DNA from: Paracoccus aminophilus JCM 7686
GTDB taxonomy: Bacteria > Pseudomonadota > Alphaproteobacteria > Rhodobacterales > Rhodobacteraceae
Assembly (NCBI RefSeq): GCF_000444995.1
Contig: NC_022041.1
Location: 1,214,001 to 1,278,000 of the forward strand
Length of the DNA stretch: 64,000 nucleotides
Direction of reading: 5' to 3'
Positions within the stretch are counted from its first letter, which is position 1. Every line of letters starts with the position of its first letter. The notes beneath the pieces were generated by a model. It was not told the DNA's origin and did no database searches. It saw only the letters and a program-made list of their open reading frames with translations. Both the position numbers and the translations under genes were made by a program. This document shows, piece by piece, positions 34,221-44,760 of this stretch.

Positions 34221-35429
34221 TCACTGCGCGGAACCATGCTCATTGGTGCAAGTAAGAAGGGCCTTAGCATTCTTCAAATGACGTCGGATCAGCTCTTTTT
34301 GCAGCGCGTTCGATGGGATCATATGTGCCGACGTTCCAAGACCAATCTCGGGAAAGAGTGTCGCAAATTCTTCTCGTTGCGCCTTGCTGAGCGTTTTTTG
34401 CGTTTCGAGGTTTAGCAAGAAGCTCTCGGTTGGCGTGCCTTCGGCGAATATTACTTCATGCTTTTGGAGGATGAGATGAAAGTATTCGACATGATCTACA
34501 GTGTCATCAACGTAAATCCCCGGAAGTTCTGTCAATCTTATCGCTGCGACGAGAGCTGTCTCGGACCCAAACATACGCTGAACAATAATGGATTTTATGG
34601 CCATCCGATGCTGGCGGGATACAAGCAGATCTCTCGTGGGCAATGCCGATCCCAATGCCCCAGCGGTGATCCGTACTGGATAGAGCTTTTCATTTCGCTC
34701 CAGCTCATTCGACTCGACGATTCGGCTTGTCGCCATAATAAGCTCTTGAAACCCATTATCCTGCGTCAGCACCTTAAAGCCGGGCTTCAGTTTTTCCACG
34801 GGTATATCGCCCTGATCTGTCGTGACCAAGGTTCCGCGGACGAGGCAGGTCGCGCCGGTTGGAACCAAGTCGCCAGCGACCTCAAGGGTATCAATGTCAG
34901 AGTTCCATTTTAACACGCCGAGAAGGCCACCGCCAGAAAGCTGGGAAAAATCAATAACCATAGTGGTATAGACATCGCCTACGGCAGGGCTTCCGGCAAT
35001 ATTGACGATCCCCGAATATGTCACAGCTATGCTGCCACTGATATTTTCATAAGCTTGCTCTAAATGAAAAGGGAAACCTTCCTTGGATCCAGGTGTGGAG
35101 GCGGCATTAGGAGAGGTGTCGGAATCGAAGGTCGTGTCGAATACTGAGCTGGCGGGCTGTAAATCGATTTTAAGTGAAGCCAAAAGCTTGGTTGTCGATA
35201 GGTTGTGCCAATCGAAGCCGAACGACATTTCAATGTTTTCGCCGCTAGCCCCACCCATAGTGTATGGGTCATAAGCGCGCCAAGTCAGGGTTTCAGTGGA
35301 GCCATCAGCATATGTCGCTGTGACCTTGGCGCCGTCCAGATCGACACCGCGCGAGGCGGTATCAACGCGAAAGCCGTGAACGGTTTCATGCGGATTCTCG
35401 TCGAGCCTGACAATATCAATCGATGGCAT
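34221..35429 (-). CDS. Hint-domain protein 2
   Basis: A 402-residue relative of the protein at 26879. The N-terminal region (1-188) is beta-rich (TYADGSTETLTWRAYDP, FDWHNLSTTKLLASLKIDL). The Hint domain starts at about 190 with GATCLVRGTLVTT (Cys195) and has VLTQDNGFQELIMATS and LLVSRQHRMAI (His). C-terminal EYFHLILQKHEVIFAEGTPTES matches the family. An upstream GTG at 35492 could add 21 residues; neither start has a good ribosome-binding site, so the N-terminus is uncertain. Confidence 0.85.
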   Translation of the reverse strand: MPSIDIVRLDENPHETVHGFRVDTASRGVDLDGAKVTATYADGSTETLTWRAYDPYTMGGASGENIEMSFGFDWHNLSTTKLLASLKIDLQPASSVFDTTFDSDTSPNAASTPGSKEGFPFHLEQAYENISGSIAVTYSGIVNIAGSPAVGDVYTTMVIDFSQLSGGGLLGVLKWNSDIDTLEVAGDLVPTGATCLVRGTLVTTDQGDIPVEKLKPGFKVLTQDNGFQELIMATSRIVESNELERNEKLYPVRITAGALGSALPTRDLLVSRQHRMAIKSIIVQRMFGSETALVAAIRLTELPGIYVDDTVDHVEYFHLILQKHEVIFAEGTPTESFLLNLETQKTLSKAQREEFATLFPEIGLGTSAHMIPSNALQKELIRRHLKNAKALLTCTNEHGSAQ

Positions 35430-36076
35430 TTGCGAAAATACTTTCCATGACTTGTGTTTTATACCAATGGGGTTCGAAGGCGTCGTCTGCACATGTCAAT
35501 AAATGCGGGTTCGAGTATAGTCACGAGCCTTTGCGTTCATCCAAGCCCCTCGCGCAATCTTCCCTTTCCGTTAGGAGGGGAATGTTGTGCTAATCAAATA
35601 GCGCCCTCGAACTGTTTTTGCGTTCGATAGGGGGGCTCTAGGGCCATTCGCAGAGATATGCTGAACAGCTGGAGGCGGTTCAAGATGGCGAAAAGGACAG
35701 GAAGCATCACCTCTCCCACGTAGCGCAGATTGAGCGGTTTCAAGTCCTGCTCACCGGGTGCCGGAGAGCGGGACGCTTCGGCGTAGGCCTCTAGGGAGTG
35801 ATCTTGCTTCCCGCGCTCTCGGCCTCATGTAGCGGTCGGATATCCTTCCACGGCCAAGCCCGCCTTGGAGTAGTCCAGATGGCGCCCGCGAACGATACCG
35901 ACAGAGTAAGCGAGCAAAAGCTTGCCTGTGTCGTTTGGTGCGGTTTCGATGCGCCGTCTGCCTCTCTGCTCACCGCGACGCTCACGACAGGGGTGGAGTA
36001 GGGGCGCGACACCACCTGCCTGTGCATCATTGTCTTACACAAGCGTGGCCTCCTTAGTCACTCATTCGGCATCTTC
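35430..36076. other. 647-bp gap up to IS66 insertion
   Basis: Frames exist on both strands but without family features or convincing ribosome-binding sites. At the right edge (36054-36076) lie the last codons of a minus-strand gene that continues across the IS66 element at 38602. Otherwise unassigned, probably decayed. Confidence 0.45.
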
Positions 36077-36235
36077 GATAAGGTGTAAGCGCGACGCCGA
36101 TCCCCTCCTGCCATTGCTAAGCTGAACCGGCCATTGTTGGCGTGTATCGGTTTAGGGGCTTGGGATTGGGCAAGAGGCAAAGAAGTGGGCTTCCATTTAG
36201 ACGGCTCCTGCGATGGTTCGGTTTCCCGGCTGGAG

Positions 36236-36601
36236 ATGATCGAGGGACCGAGTGGTCGGCGGCAGCGAGCAGAAGCGGAGCGGGCGCGGATCGCGGCAGA
36301 GAGCCTGATCCCGGGGATGCGGGTGGCCGACATTGCCCGCAAACACGGCACGACACGTTGGCAGATTTATAATTGGCGCAACAAGCTGCGGATGGGGCAC
36401 TTGATGATGCCCGAGAGCGTAGCGTCCCTGCCGATGTTTGCGGAACTGGTTGCCGAGAGCGGTGCTGCGCCTGTGCCGCCGCCCCGCGCTCCCTCGGAGG
36501 TGGAGATCGTGGTCGGCGATGTTGTGATCCGCGCCCGTGCCGGTGCAGATGAGGTCCACTTGACGCGGGCGATCCGCGCGGCTCGGGCGGCAATGTCATG
36601 A
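36236..36601 (+). CDS. tnpA: IS66 TnpA
   Basis: A 121-residue protein with an HTH (IPGMRVADIARKHGTTRWQI, then YNWRNKL) and a C-terminal beta-alpha part (VEIVVGDVVIRARAGADEVH) typical of IS66 OrfA. Needed with TnpB for IS66 transposition, though its mechanism is unclear. I chose the ATG at 36236 because the upstream part overlaps the terminal repeat region. It overlaps tnpB by 4 bp. Confidence 0.9.
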   Translation: MIEGPSGRRQRAEAERARIAAESLIPGMRVADIARKHGTTRWQIYNWRNKLRMGHLMMPESVASLPMFAELVAESGAAPVPPPRAPSEVEIVVGDVVIRARAGADEVHLTRAIRAARAAMS

Positions 36602-36954
36602 TACTGGGTCAGGGCGGGCCAGTGAAGGTCTTTGTGGCAACCCGACCGGTCGACTTCCGCAAGGGTATCGACGGCTTGGCCCTGGCAGTCCAGGAGATGT
36701 TCGGGCTGGATCCCTTTTGCGGGGCGGTCTTTGTGTTTCGGGCCAAGCGCGCCGACCGGATCAAGCTTCTGGTCTGGGATGAGACCGGCATGGTGCTGGT
36801 TCACAAGCGACTGGAAGACGGCAAGTTCGTCTGCCCGCAAGTGCGGGACAGCGTGATGCGGATTTCGTCCGCACAGATGGCCGCGTTGTTCGAGGGCTTG
36901 GACTGGCGCCTTGTCCGACCTGAGCGAGCACGGCGCCCTTTGATAGCAGGCTGA
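36598..36954 (+). CDS. tnpB: IS66 TnpB
   Basis: A 118-residue protein with the family signature VFVATRPVDFRKGIDGLALA and KLLVWDETGMVLVHKRLEDGKF. Start overlaps the tnpA stop (ATGA), indicating coupled translation. Appears intact. Confidence 0.95.
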   Translation: MILGQGGPVKVFVATRPVDFRKGIDGLALAVQEMFGLDPFCGAVFVFRAKRADRIKLLVWDETGMVLVHKRLEDGKFVCPQVRDSVMRISSAQMAALFEGLDWRLVRPERARRPLIAG

Positions 36955-37022
36955 TTGGTCGATCGCTTGGCAATGCCTGTTTTTGCTGGCTGAAAGGGAT
37001 AATCCAAGTTTCACTTTGAGCC

Positions 37023-38580
37023 ATGGATGCTCTTGCCTCGGAAAACACCCTTCTGAAGGCTCGCCTGGCCGAGCTTGAGGCGGCGCTATCCGAAGTGCAG
37101 GAGGCTAGCCGTCGCCTGGAGGACATTTTGCGCACGGCGCAACGCGCGCAGTTTGGCAAAAGCTCTGAGAAGCTGTCACCCGACCAGTTCAACCTGCCCT
37201 TGGAGGATGCCGAGCTTGCTCAGGGCGTGCTCGAGGCGGCACAGGAAAAGGCCGAGGCGGCGCTACAGGGATTGGGGGCAAAGACACCTCGCAAACCTGC
37301 GCGCAACCGCGAGCATCTGCCGGCGCATCTGCCCCGGATCGAGCGCGTGATCGAACCCGCCAGCACCCTGTGTCCCTGCGGTTGCGAGATGGCGCGGATC
37401 GGGGAGGACGTGTCCAAACGCCTCGACCTGATCCCCGCCCAGTTCCGGGTTCTGGTGACGCGTCGACCCAAATATGCTTGCCGTCGCTGCTCTCAGACTG
37501 TGGCGCGAGCTCATGCTCCCGAGCATGTGGTGCCTGACGGAATGCCCACGGAGCAGTTCATCGCCTGGATCTTCGTCTCGAAGTTTGACGACCACCTTCC
37601 GTTCTACCGCCAGGCCGAGATCTTCAAGCGGCAGGGGGGGCGATGTAGATCGTGGCACGCTTGGCAACTGGGTCGGTCGTGCCTGCTTCCATCTGACGCC
37701 GGTCATTGACCACATGCGCGCTCATCTGCGCGGTGCGGACCGGATCTTCGTCGACGAGACCCGCGCCCCGGTGTTGGACCCCGGCCGAAAGGCCACAAAG
37801 AGCGGATACTTCTGGGCCGTCGTGTCCGATGATCGCGGACATGGCGGTGCCGGACCGCCGATTGTGCTGTTCCACTATTCCCCTGCCCGGGGAAAAGAGC
37901 ATCCGCTGAAGTTCCTCGGCGGATACCGGGGCCGGTTCCCGCAATGCGACGCCTATCAGGCCTAAAATGCGATGACCGGGATGGAGCGCGACAACGGCCC
38001 CTGGCAACTGGTCTATTGCTGGGCCCATGTTCGCCGTCGCTTCGTGAAGCGCTTCGAGAATGAGGGCTCACCCATTGCGGAGGAGATGCTGCGCTAGATT
38101 GCGCTGCTTTATCAGGTCGAGAAGACGGTCCGAGCAAAGGATCCAACCCTTCGCCTTGCTGATCGGCGCGGCTGTTCGGCACCGGTCATCGCCGCGCTCA
38201 AGCCGTGGCTGGAGGCCAAGCTCTCCTGCATTCCGCGGAAAACCCAACTGGCCGAGGATATCCGCTACACCCTTGCACATTGGCCCGGCCTGATCCGCTT
38301 CCTCGAGGACGGCACACCTGAGCTGGACACCAACCCGGTCGAGAACCAGATCCGCCCAATAGCTCTTACGAGAAAAAATGCACTTTTTGCCGGCAATGAA
38401 ACCTGCGCTGAGAACTGGGCAATGCTGGCATCGCTGGTCGCCACCTGCAAAATGTCCAGCGTGAACCCTGTCGACTATATCGCAAACACTCTTCAGGCCA
38501 TTCTCGATGGACATCCGAAATCCCGCATCGAGGACCTCATGCCCTGGCACTTTAGCCAGACGTCAAGGCTCGCCGCATAG
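37023..38580 (+). pseudogene. tnpC: IS66 TnpC transposase, inactive
   Basis: Starts normally (leucine-zipper-like N-terminus, zinc-ribbon-like CPCGCEM and CRRCSQ near 115-165) but shifts frame in a G7 run at 37634-37640; one extra G explains it. The rest reads on in the new frame with FVDETRAPVLDPGR, YCWAHVRRRFVK and DTNPVENQIRPIALTRKNALF (DDE transposase core) but is interrupted by TAA at 37963 and TAG at 38095. Three independent lesions mean the element cannot move by itself. Confidence 0.93.
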
Positions 38581-38601
38581 GGTGGAGCCGTAGCGCTTAC
38601 G

Positions 38602-38916
38602 ATAAGGTGTGCTCGGCAAAGGATTAGGTTTTCGATGTGCCACGCCACCGGCTGCGCGCTTGCAGGCTGGATCATGGCGTGGATGTTGGGCCTCGTAATT
38701 GTCCTGTGTGGCGGCTTTGGCGACTACAAGCCCATTCACGTTGTGCCAAACAAAGTGGCGTTGTTTTGGGTCACCGTCCGGCAGCACATGAGGTGCCTGA
38801 GCCATACCGCTGTAGCTCAGCATTAGTCCATCACCCGCGCCTGTGTTGTCAATCAACCCATGCGCCTTCATCGTGCCGCACGCCGTCGCGGGGGAGAGAT
38901 CGGGCTGGTCTGTCAT
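38602..38916 (-). pseudogene. Hypothetical gene cut at its 3' end by IS66
   Basis: A minus-strand frame with AGGAG before the ATG at 38916, encoding MTDQPDLSPATACGTMKAHG and later GDGLMLSYSGMAQAPHVLPD. When the IS and one target copy are removed, the frame joins codons at 36054-36076 and ends after RRCRMSD, giving an ancestral protein of about 112 residues. As it stands, the IS supplies a different tail. No family is recognised. Confidence 0.5.
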
Positions 38917-39645
<729 letters not shown>

Positions 39646-39855
39646 CTATCCGTTATTGTTTAGAACGAGTTCAGCTGCAAAGAAAAGTTCTTTAGGCAGA
39701 TTCCGATCTACATCTGCCAGCCAGACTAGGCGGTAATCGTCACGCAGCGCGGCATTCTCGATAGTCAGCCCGATGCAGGTCAACTTGGGGTTAAGGAGGC
39801 AGAGCATTTCCTTGAAAGTTGAATTGCTGTGGGTCAGCATCCGGCAACTTATCAA
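39646..39855 (-). CDS. Possible small protein or gene fragment
   Basis: 69 codons in AT-rich DNA; the C-terminal part (IENAALRDDYRLVWLADVDR) looks protein-like, but the start lies at the edge of an IS3 remnant and may be artificial. It is likely the 3' fragment of a gene truncated by that element. Confidence 0.3.
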   Translation of the reverse strand: MISCRMLTHSNSTFKEMLCLLNPKLTCIGLTIENAALRDDYRLVWLADVDRNLPKELFFAAELVLNNNG

Positions 39856-40195
39856 AATTCTGGTTCGCCGCGGCGTTCGATTAGCGCACTCAGTTCCCTC
39901 ACCACACGGCGGTCCAAGATAGATGTGTCATGAATCTCAGCGAGGCATTCGCGTGTGACGTCATCAACGAAGTTCAGTACCTGGAAGCGGCATTAGCAGC
40001 CGAACTGGTCGTGAATGAAATTCGGCGACCAGAGCGCATTACCCTGTGCCTTCACCAAGATTGGGATCTGGTTCCGATGGTCTTGCGTCGTGCTTTGGCT
40101 TTGCGCAACGCTAACTCTTTCTCACGCCAGAGCCTGTAGATGAGATCGATCCCAGAGGTTCGCCCTTTCGTCTGGAGCCGCACGAAGAGACGTCA
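39850..40195 (-). pseudogene. IS3-family OrfB fragment
   Basis: Minus-strand pieces DLIYRLWREKELALRKAKARR, then (after a frame change) LWSPNFIHDQFGC and FVDDVTRECLAEIHDT followed by RRVVRELSALIERRGEP: the start of the DDE integrase core of IS3 OrfB with the first catalytic Asp. It contains a frame change and an internal stop and lacks both ends. Confidence 0.75.
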
Positions 40196-40411
40196 CTAAA
40201 AGGCCTGCATTCTCGATCGATAGAGAGCTGTTAGGCAAGAAACGTGCCGGGCGCCCGTCGAAACCATGTTTGCCATGTTAAAGGGCCGGAGGTGTGTTGT
40301 AGCAAGGTGGGAGGGGAGCCCAGCAGTCATAATTCCTGTAGTAGCACTCTCTGCGACAGTTCTCCGCAGGTCCAGAGAAAAATCCAGCGCCTACACGCCA
40401 GGCAGAGTCGG

Positions 40412-40861
40412 TTAAAAGATGTCCGGATCACGGCTCTCGGTTGGTGGCGAAAGGATAGATCGCAGGTCCGCTTCATTGTTGAGGTTCTCGCGGTCGCTCG
40501 TTGATCTAAGTAAATACTTATATACAGCATCTAAGTCTAAATAGCTCGCTAACTCCCTTTGGGCGTCTTCCATTAATACAATTGACCTCGAAATTATATA
40601 CAGTGCCTTACTTGCATCGCTTAAAGCTTGCGAGATAAGGTCGATTTCTTGAATAAGTCCTGTGATTTTTTCGACGTTATCTATCCGGGTGTTGTGCGCA
40701 TCGGGGAGTCTCTGCGAGGTTGTGGTGAGTGAGCTGTGTTTTGCTAGTGTCTCCGCGAATACCGTATCTCCAAGATGGTTTTGGAAAGACACGCATGATT
40801 TGTGGCATAGCTGGAGAAGGTCTGAAGTGTTTAAAATAAGCGCCGCAATATCTTCTCTCAA
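40412..40861 (-). CDS. Unknown protein at end of chemotaxis operon
   Basis: A 149-residue, helical, acidic protein (REDIAALILNTSDLLQLCHK, later ALSDASKALYIISRS) in AT-rich DNA. Its start overlaps the stop of the second CheY (ATGA), so it is translated with the chemotaxis proteins. It is not recognisably CheZ, CheD, CheB or CheX. The helical character and coupling to a CheY would fit a phosphatase or adaptor role; this is inference. Confidence 0.68.
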   Translation of the reverse strand: MREDIAALILNTSDLLQLCHKSCVSFQNHLGDTVFAETLAKHSSLTTTSQRLPDAHNTRIDNVEKITGLIQEIDLISQALSDASKALYIISRSIVLMEDAQRELASYLDLDAVYKYLLRSTSDRENLNNEADLRSILSPPTESRDPDIF

Positions 40862-41247
40862 GTGATTTTCCCTACAACCGCTTCGATGCAGGCTTTCAAC
40901 TCACCGGGGGTGAATGGCTTTTTTATGAAATTATTCATGCCAAGAGATTTCCCACGATCGATAATCGCTTTGTCGGCTCTTCCGGTTATGAGGATGAAGC
41001 CGATGGATTTAATCACGGAGTTTCCTCTGATTTTTGCCAGTAAGCTTAATCCATCCATGCCTGGCATGTTGAAATCAGATAAGACGAGGTGAATCGGGCG
41101 CGAGTTCAGGATTTTTAATGCTTCGGAGCCATCTCCAGCCTGGTGAATGTTGGTGAGCCCTTGGCTTTCTAAGGCCTGGGATATAAGGCCGCGGCTTGTT
41201 GACATGTCGTCGACGATCAGGATTTGAAGTTTATCTTTAATGCTCAC
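40858..41247 (-). CDS. CheY-like response regulator 2
   Basis: A 129-residue single receiver domain. Acidic pocket IVDDMS (Asp13-14), phosphoacceptor Asp58 in LVLSDFNMPGMDG, Thr in ILITGRA and Lys in FIKKPFTPGEL are all present. It has no output domain. It lies downstream of cheR and overlaps the unknown gene. DNA is clearly AT-richer than the first CheY of the operon. Confidence 0.93.
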   Translation of the reverse strand: MSIKDKLQILIVDDMSTSRGLISQALESQGLTNIHQAGDGSEALKILNSRPIHLVLSDFNMPGMDGLSLLAKIRGNSVIKSIGFILITGRADKAIIDRGKSLGMNNFIKKPFTPGELKACIEAVVGKIT

Positions 41248-41257
41248 CGTTCGATCC

Positions 41258-42082
41258 TTACTGTGTTCTTTGGTAGCTTGTATGGCCTTGGGGTGTTATT
41301 TTCCCTCTGAGAGTATCAGGGATACGCTCGGAATGGCCGACAAATAGCCATCCACCGAGGGCGGTCTTATTTATTAATTTTTGCCAGATATTTACTTGAT
41401 CTTCGGGGGTAAAGTAAATTAATACATTTCTACAAAATATTACTTCGAACTCAGGAAGGTCTCGAAAATCAAGGAGAAGGTTTTTTTGCCGATATTCAAT
41501 CATTCGAGATATGTTATGATTGACAGTGTAGTGCGGTGGGGTGCTTGAGAAATGCTTTTTCAATAGGTTTGCGTTTAGATTTCCTGTCTCGCTCTCATGA
41601 AATGTTCCAAGCTTGGCGCGATTCAGAATATCTGTGTCTATGTCGGATGCCGTGATTTTTATCCTTGTGGCCGAGTCGGGCAGCGTATTTAAACATTCTA
41701 TAGCGATGGATATGGGCTCTTGACCGCTGGAGCAACCTGCGGACCAGATATTTAGTGGATTTCCAGAGCGAGCTATTGGTGCTAAAATTTGTTCACGTAA
41801 TATTTTGAAATGATGCTCCTCTCGGAAGAAGTTAGTGTAATTTGTTGTGATGGCAGATATTAGATGGGGAATCTCTTGATTGGCCTTGTTGCCTTCGAGT
41901 ATGCTTAAATAGCTGTCGATGTTTTCGCAGCTATGATGGAGCATTCTCTTAAGTAGCCGCGATTTGATTAGATCGATCTTACTCTCGCCCAGAGATATGC
42001 CGGATGCTTCCTTTATGATTTCTGAGATTCGTCTATAGGCGAGCTTTTCGGCGGTGGCCTCCATAGCGGATGGGCTTCTCAT
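41258..42082 (-). CDS. cheR: CheR protein-glutamate methyltransferase
   Basis: A 274-residue methyltransferase that methylates chemoreceptors. The N-terminal helical domain (about 1-85) is followed by the SAM-binding part: NIWSAGCSSGQEPISIAI, ASDIDTDILNRAKLGTF, and FCRNVLIYFTPEDQ. The ATG at 42082 overlaps the cheW stop; an upstream start would run into cheW. No receptor gene is visible in the window, so its targets must lie elsewhere. Confidence 0.93.
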   Translation of the reverse strand: MRSPSAMEATAEKLAYRRISEIIKEASGISLGESKIDLIKSRLLKRMLHHSCENIDSYLSILEGNKANQEIPHLISAITTNYTNFFREEHHFKILREQILAPIARSGNPLNIWSAGCSSGQEPISIAIECLNTLPDSATRIKITASDIDTDILNRAKLGTFHESETGNLNANLLKKHFSSTPPHYTVNHNISRMIEYRQKNLLLDFRDLPEFEVIFCRNVLIYFTPEDQVNIWQKLINKTALGGWLFVGHSERIPDTLRGKITPQGHTSYQRTQ

Positions 42083-42546
42083 TGGTTTTCCGACGTAGTT
42101 TGAGGGATAACGAGGTCTAGATCTAATACTCTTATCAGGCGATTTTCTATTAGTGTTAGGGATCGGATACAACTTTTCATATCGTCGTTTCCTAGGTCTG
42201 GAGGTATCTGTAGGTCATTGGGTGCGATGCTAATGATGTCAGATACAGCGTCAACAAGCAGGCCTGCGGTTTGATTGTTGACATCGACCACGATGATGAC
42301 ATTCTTATCGCTCGCAGATGTTGCCTTCATTTTTAGGCGAATTGCGAGGTCAAGTACCGGCAGGATGGTTCCTCGAAGGTTGATTACTCCAACGACATGA
42401 GCGGGGGAGAATGGAAGCGGAGTTGCATTCGTCCACCCTCGAATTTCGCGCACCGACATAATGTCGATGCAATATTCTTGTTCGCCGAGGCGAAAGGCAA
42501 GAAGCTCCATCTCATTTGGGTTCGCTTGCTGAAATTGATCATTCAT
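42079..42546 (-). CDS. cheW: CheW coupling protein
   Basis: A 155-residue CheW: FRLGEQEYCIDIMSVREIRG, VVGVINLRGTILPVLDLAIRL, and GLLVDAVSDIISI are the classical SH3-like blocks that link CheA to receptors. It follows cheA by 22 bp and overlaps cheR. AT-rich compared with the 5' half of cheA. Confidence 0.95.
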   Translation of the reverse strand: MNDQFQQANPNEMELLAFRLGEQEYCIDIMSVREIRGWTNATPLPFSPAHVVGVINLRGTILPVLDLAIRLKMKATSASDKNVIIVVDVNNQTAGLLVDAVSDIISIAPNDLQIPPDLGNDDMKSCIRSLTLIENRLIRVLDLDLVIPQTTSENQ

Positions 42547-42568
42547 GGCTTCGTTTCCTTAAACGTAA

Positions 42569-44749
42569 CTAGTGAAGCTCATTCTGCAGTTGCTTGGGTT
42601 GAGCTAGGTTTGAAGGATCCAGAATTAGTGCAATTTGACCATCCCCGAGAATTGTCGCTGCGGCGACACCAGGGATGTTGCCATAGTTCTGGCCAAGGCC
42701 TTTAATGACCACTTGCCGTTGCTCCATGATTGAGTCGACGATCAGCGCGGCACGGCTACCATCGTCCTGGGTTGTTAGAATGACGATGGAGTTCTCGAGT
42801 CGATCTTTTTGCTGACGAAAGCCCAACCTGGTTCCCAGATCGTGAAGGGCAACGAAATCTCCTCTGATATGCAGGAGCTCAGCAGAGGATCCGATCGGTT
42901 TAATATTTTCGGATGTTAGGGTTGCTGTTTCAACGATAGAGTTGAGCGGAACGACAAGGGTTTGATCTGCAACGCGAACGACCATGCCATCTAGCACAGC
43001 CAAAGTTAAGGGGAGTGAAATTGAAAAAGTGGTTCCCTTTCCCGGCTCGCTGCTGATCGTAATACGTCCACCAAGTGCTCCAATAGCACTTTTGACGACA
43101 TCCATTCCGACACCGCGTCCTGAAAGTGCCGATACCTGAGAGGCGGTTGAAAAACCCGGGAGAAAGAGCAGGTTGTCTATTTCTGTGTCGGTTAGGATCG
43201 CATCGGCTGGAATGAGGCCTTTCGCAATGGCGATCTCACGGACTTTTGGCCGGTTGATGCCTGCGCCGTCATCCGAAATTTCGATGATGATCCTACCGGC
43301 GCGGTGTGACGCAAGGAGAGTAATCGTCCCCTCGGAGGACTTGCCGGCTTCCAGACGTTTTTCGGGTGTTTCTAGGCCGTGGTCGACGGCGTTGCGGATC
43401 ATATGGGTGAGGGGGTCGGCCAGTCTTTCAATGACTGTTTTGTCGACCTCCGTATTTTCGCCCTCGGTCCGGAAGCGCACCTCTTTTCCAACCGCGTTAG
43501 AGGCCTCGCGAACAATGCGGGACATGCGCTGGAAGAGTGGTTTCACCGGTTGCGCCCGGATCATCATGACGCTGTCCTGGATGTCCCGGGTGAGCATCAT
43601 GAACTCTTCGAGGCCGTTCACGACAGCCGGATGCTCAGCCATGCCGGCTTCGTTGACGCTTTGAGCGAGCATAGCCTGGTTGATCACGAGCTCGCCCACC
43701 AAGTTGACCAGCCGGTCAATCCGTTCGAGGTCGACCCGAACCGTTGTCGCGACAGGTTCGCTGGTCGGTGCCTGGGGTGCGCGCGATGGAGCGGCCGGAG
43801 GCGAGGGAGCCGGGCGCGCGGTGGGCGGCTCTGGCTGGCTGCTTTCTTCGGGCTTGGCTGCCTCTGCTTCAACAGCAGGGGGAGGGAGCTCCGCGGCGGT
43901 TTCGCTCATATTCACGCCGACGAGCGCATCGGCATCAGGAAAAGGGGAGGAGAGCGCTGCCTCCGTCGTCTGTTTGATCGTGAGGTCGCAGACATCTGCT
44001 ACGAAGTCGAAAACCTCGCGGATTTCCTTTTCAGTGCAATCGGCATGGAGCTCGATATCCCATGCGAGCGAGGGAAGTTCGGCGCGCTCTTCAACCAGAG
44101 GAAGCTCTTCTGGGATTACACAGCGGGCGGAGACCTCACCGAGTTCCTGCAGGGCTTTGATGATTAAAAGCGCTTCATTGCCGCAGGAATAGAGCGAGGC
44201 ATCCGGGCGAAAATGGATCGACCAGATCGGCAGTTCACCGATACCTTCATCGAGATCGGCGTCGCCGAGACCGCCTTCTGCATTCGTGTCATCGTCGGAG
44301 CCGAAGGCAAAGCTCAGGCCGGCGGGCGTGAAGTCAACGACCTCTTCCTCTTCTTCGGCGACACCGCCTATCAAGGCTTCGAGTGCGGCGAGGACGGCCG
44401 GAGCGGCCTCTGGCTCCGGCCCGTCGACCTGAGCCGCACGGATCTGATCCTGAAGAACGTCAGCGCCTTGGAAGAAGAGCTTGATTGCCTCGGGCGTCAG
44501 CTCCAGCCGATCCGAGCGCAGCTCGTCCAGAACGGTTTCGAACCGGTGGGCGAAGCTGACGAGCGCATCGAGCCCGAAGGCCCCTGCACCACCCTTGATC
44601 GAATGGACCGCGCGGAAAACCACGTTGATTGTTTCGTTGGAATGTCCCCCTGACTCCAGCGCGAGAAGGGCATCCTGAAGGCTTTCCAGGAGCTCTTCAC
44701 ATTCGATGAAGAAGGAAGCGCGGATTTCGGCCATCGGGTCATGCGACAT
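42569..44749 (-). CDS. cheA: CheA chemotaxis histidine kinase
   Basis: A 726-residue kinase. HPt domain with His49 in VFRAVHSIKGG; a variable region (about 165-275) likely for CheY binding; a Pro/Ala/Glu linker (285-335); dimerisation helices (about 340-410); ATPase with N-box NAVDHG (453-458), DDGAG (493-497) and GRGVGMD (544-550); CheW-like C-terminus (about 585-725). No receiver domain. The 3' half is less GC-rich than the 5' half. Confidence 0.96.
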   Translation of the reverse strand: MSHDPMAEIRASFFIECEELLESLQDALLALESGGHSNETINVVFRAVHSIKGGAGAFGLDALVSFAHRFETVLDELRSDRLELTPEAIKLFFQGADVLQDQIRAAQVDGPEPEAAPAVLAALEALIGGVAEEEEEVVDFTPAGLSFAFGSDDDTNAEGGLGDADLDEGIGELPIWSIHFRPDASLYSCGNEALLIIKALQELGEVSARCVIPEELPLVEERAELPSLAWDIELHADCTEKEIREVFDFVADVCDLTIKQTTEAALSSPFPDADALVGVNMSETAAELPPPAVEAEAAKPEESSQPEPPTARPAPSPPAAPSRAPQAPTSEPVATTVRVDLERIDRLVNLVGELVINQAMLAQSVNEAGMAEHPAVVNGLEEFMMLTRDIQDSVMMIRAQPVKPLFQRMSRIVREASNAVGKEVRFRTEGENTEVDKTVIERLADPLTHMIRNAVDHGLETPEKRLEAGKSSEGTITLLASHRAGRIIIEISDDGAGINRPKVREIAIAKGLIPADAILTDTEIDNLLFLPGFSTASQVSALSGRGVGMDVVKSAIGALGGRITISSEPGKGTTFSISLPLTLAVLDGMVVRVADQTLVVPLNSIVETATLTSENIKPIGSSAELLHIRGDFVALHDLGTRLGFRQQKDRLENSIVILTTQDDGSRAALIVDSIMEQRQVVIKGLGQNYGNIPGVAAATILGDGQIALILDPSNLAQPKQLQNELH

Positions 44750-44760
44750 CGGCGCGCTCC

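Larger units (their letters stand above)
36085..38600 (+). mobile_element. IS66-family insertion sequence with 8-bp target duplication
   Basis: 2516 bp bounded by imperfect inverted repeats that begin GTAAGCG at 36085 and end CGCTTAC at 38600. The 8-bp sequence GATAAGGT occurs immediately outside both ends (36077-36084 and 38601-38608), the target duplication size typical of IS66. Inside are tnpA, tnpB and a broken tnpC in the standard order. Confidence 0.95.
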
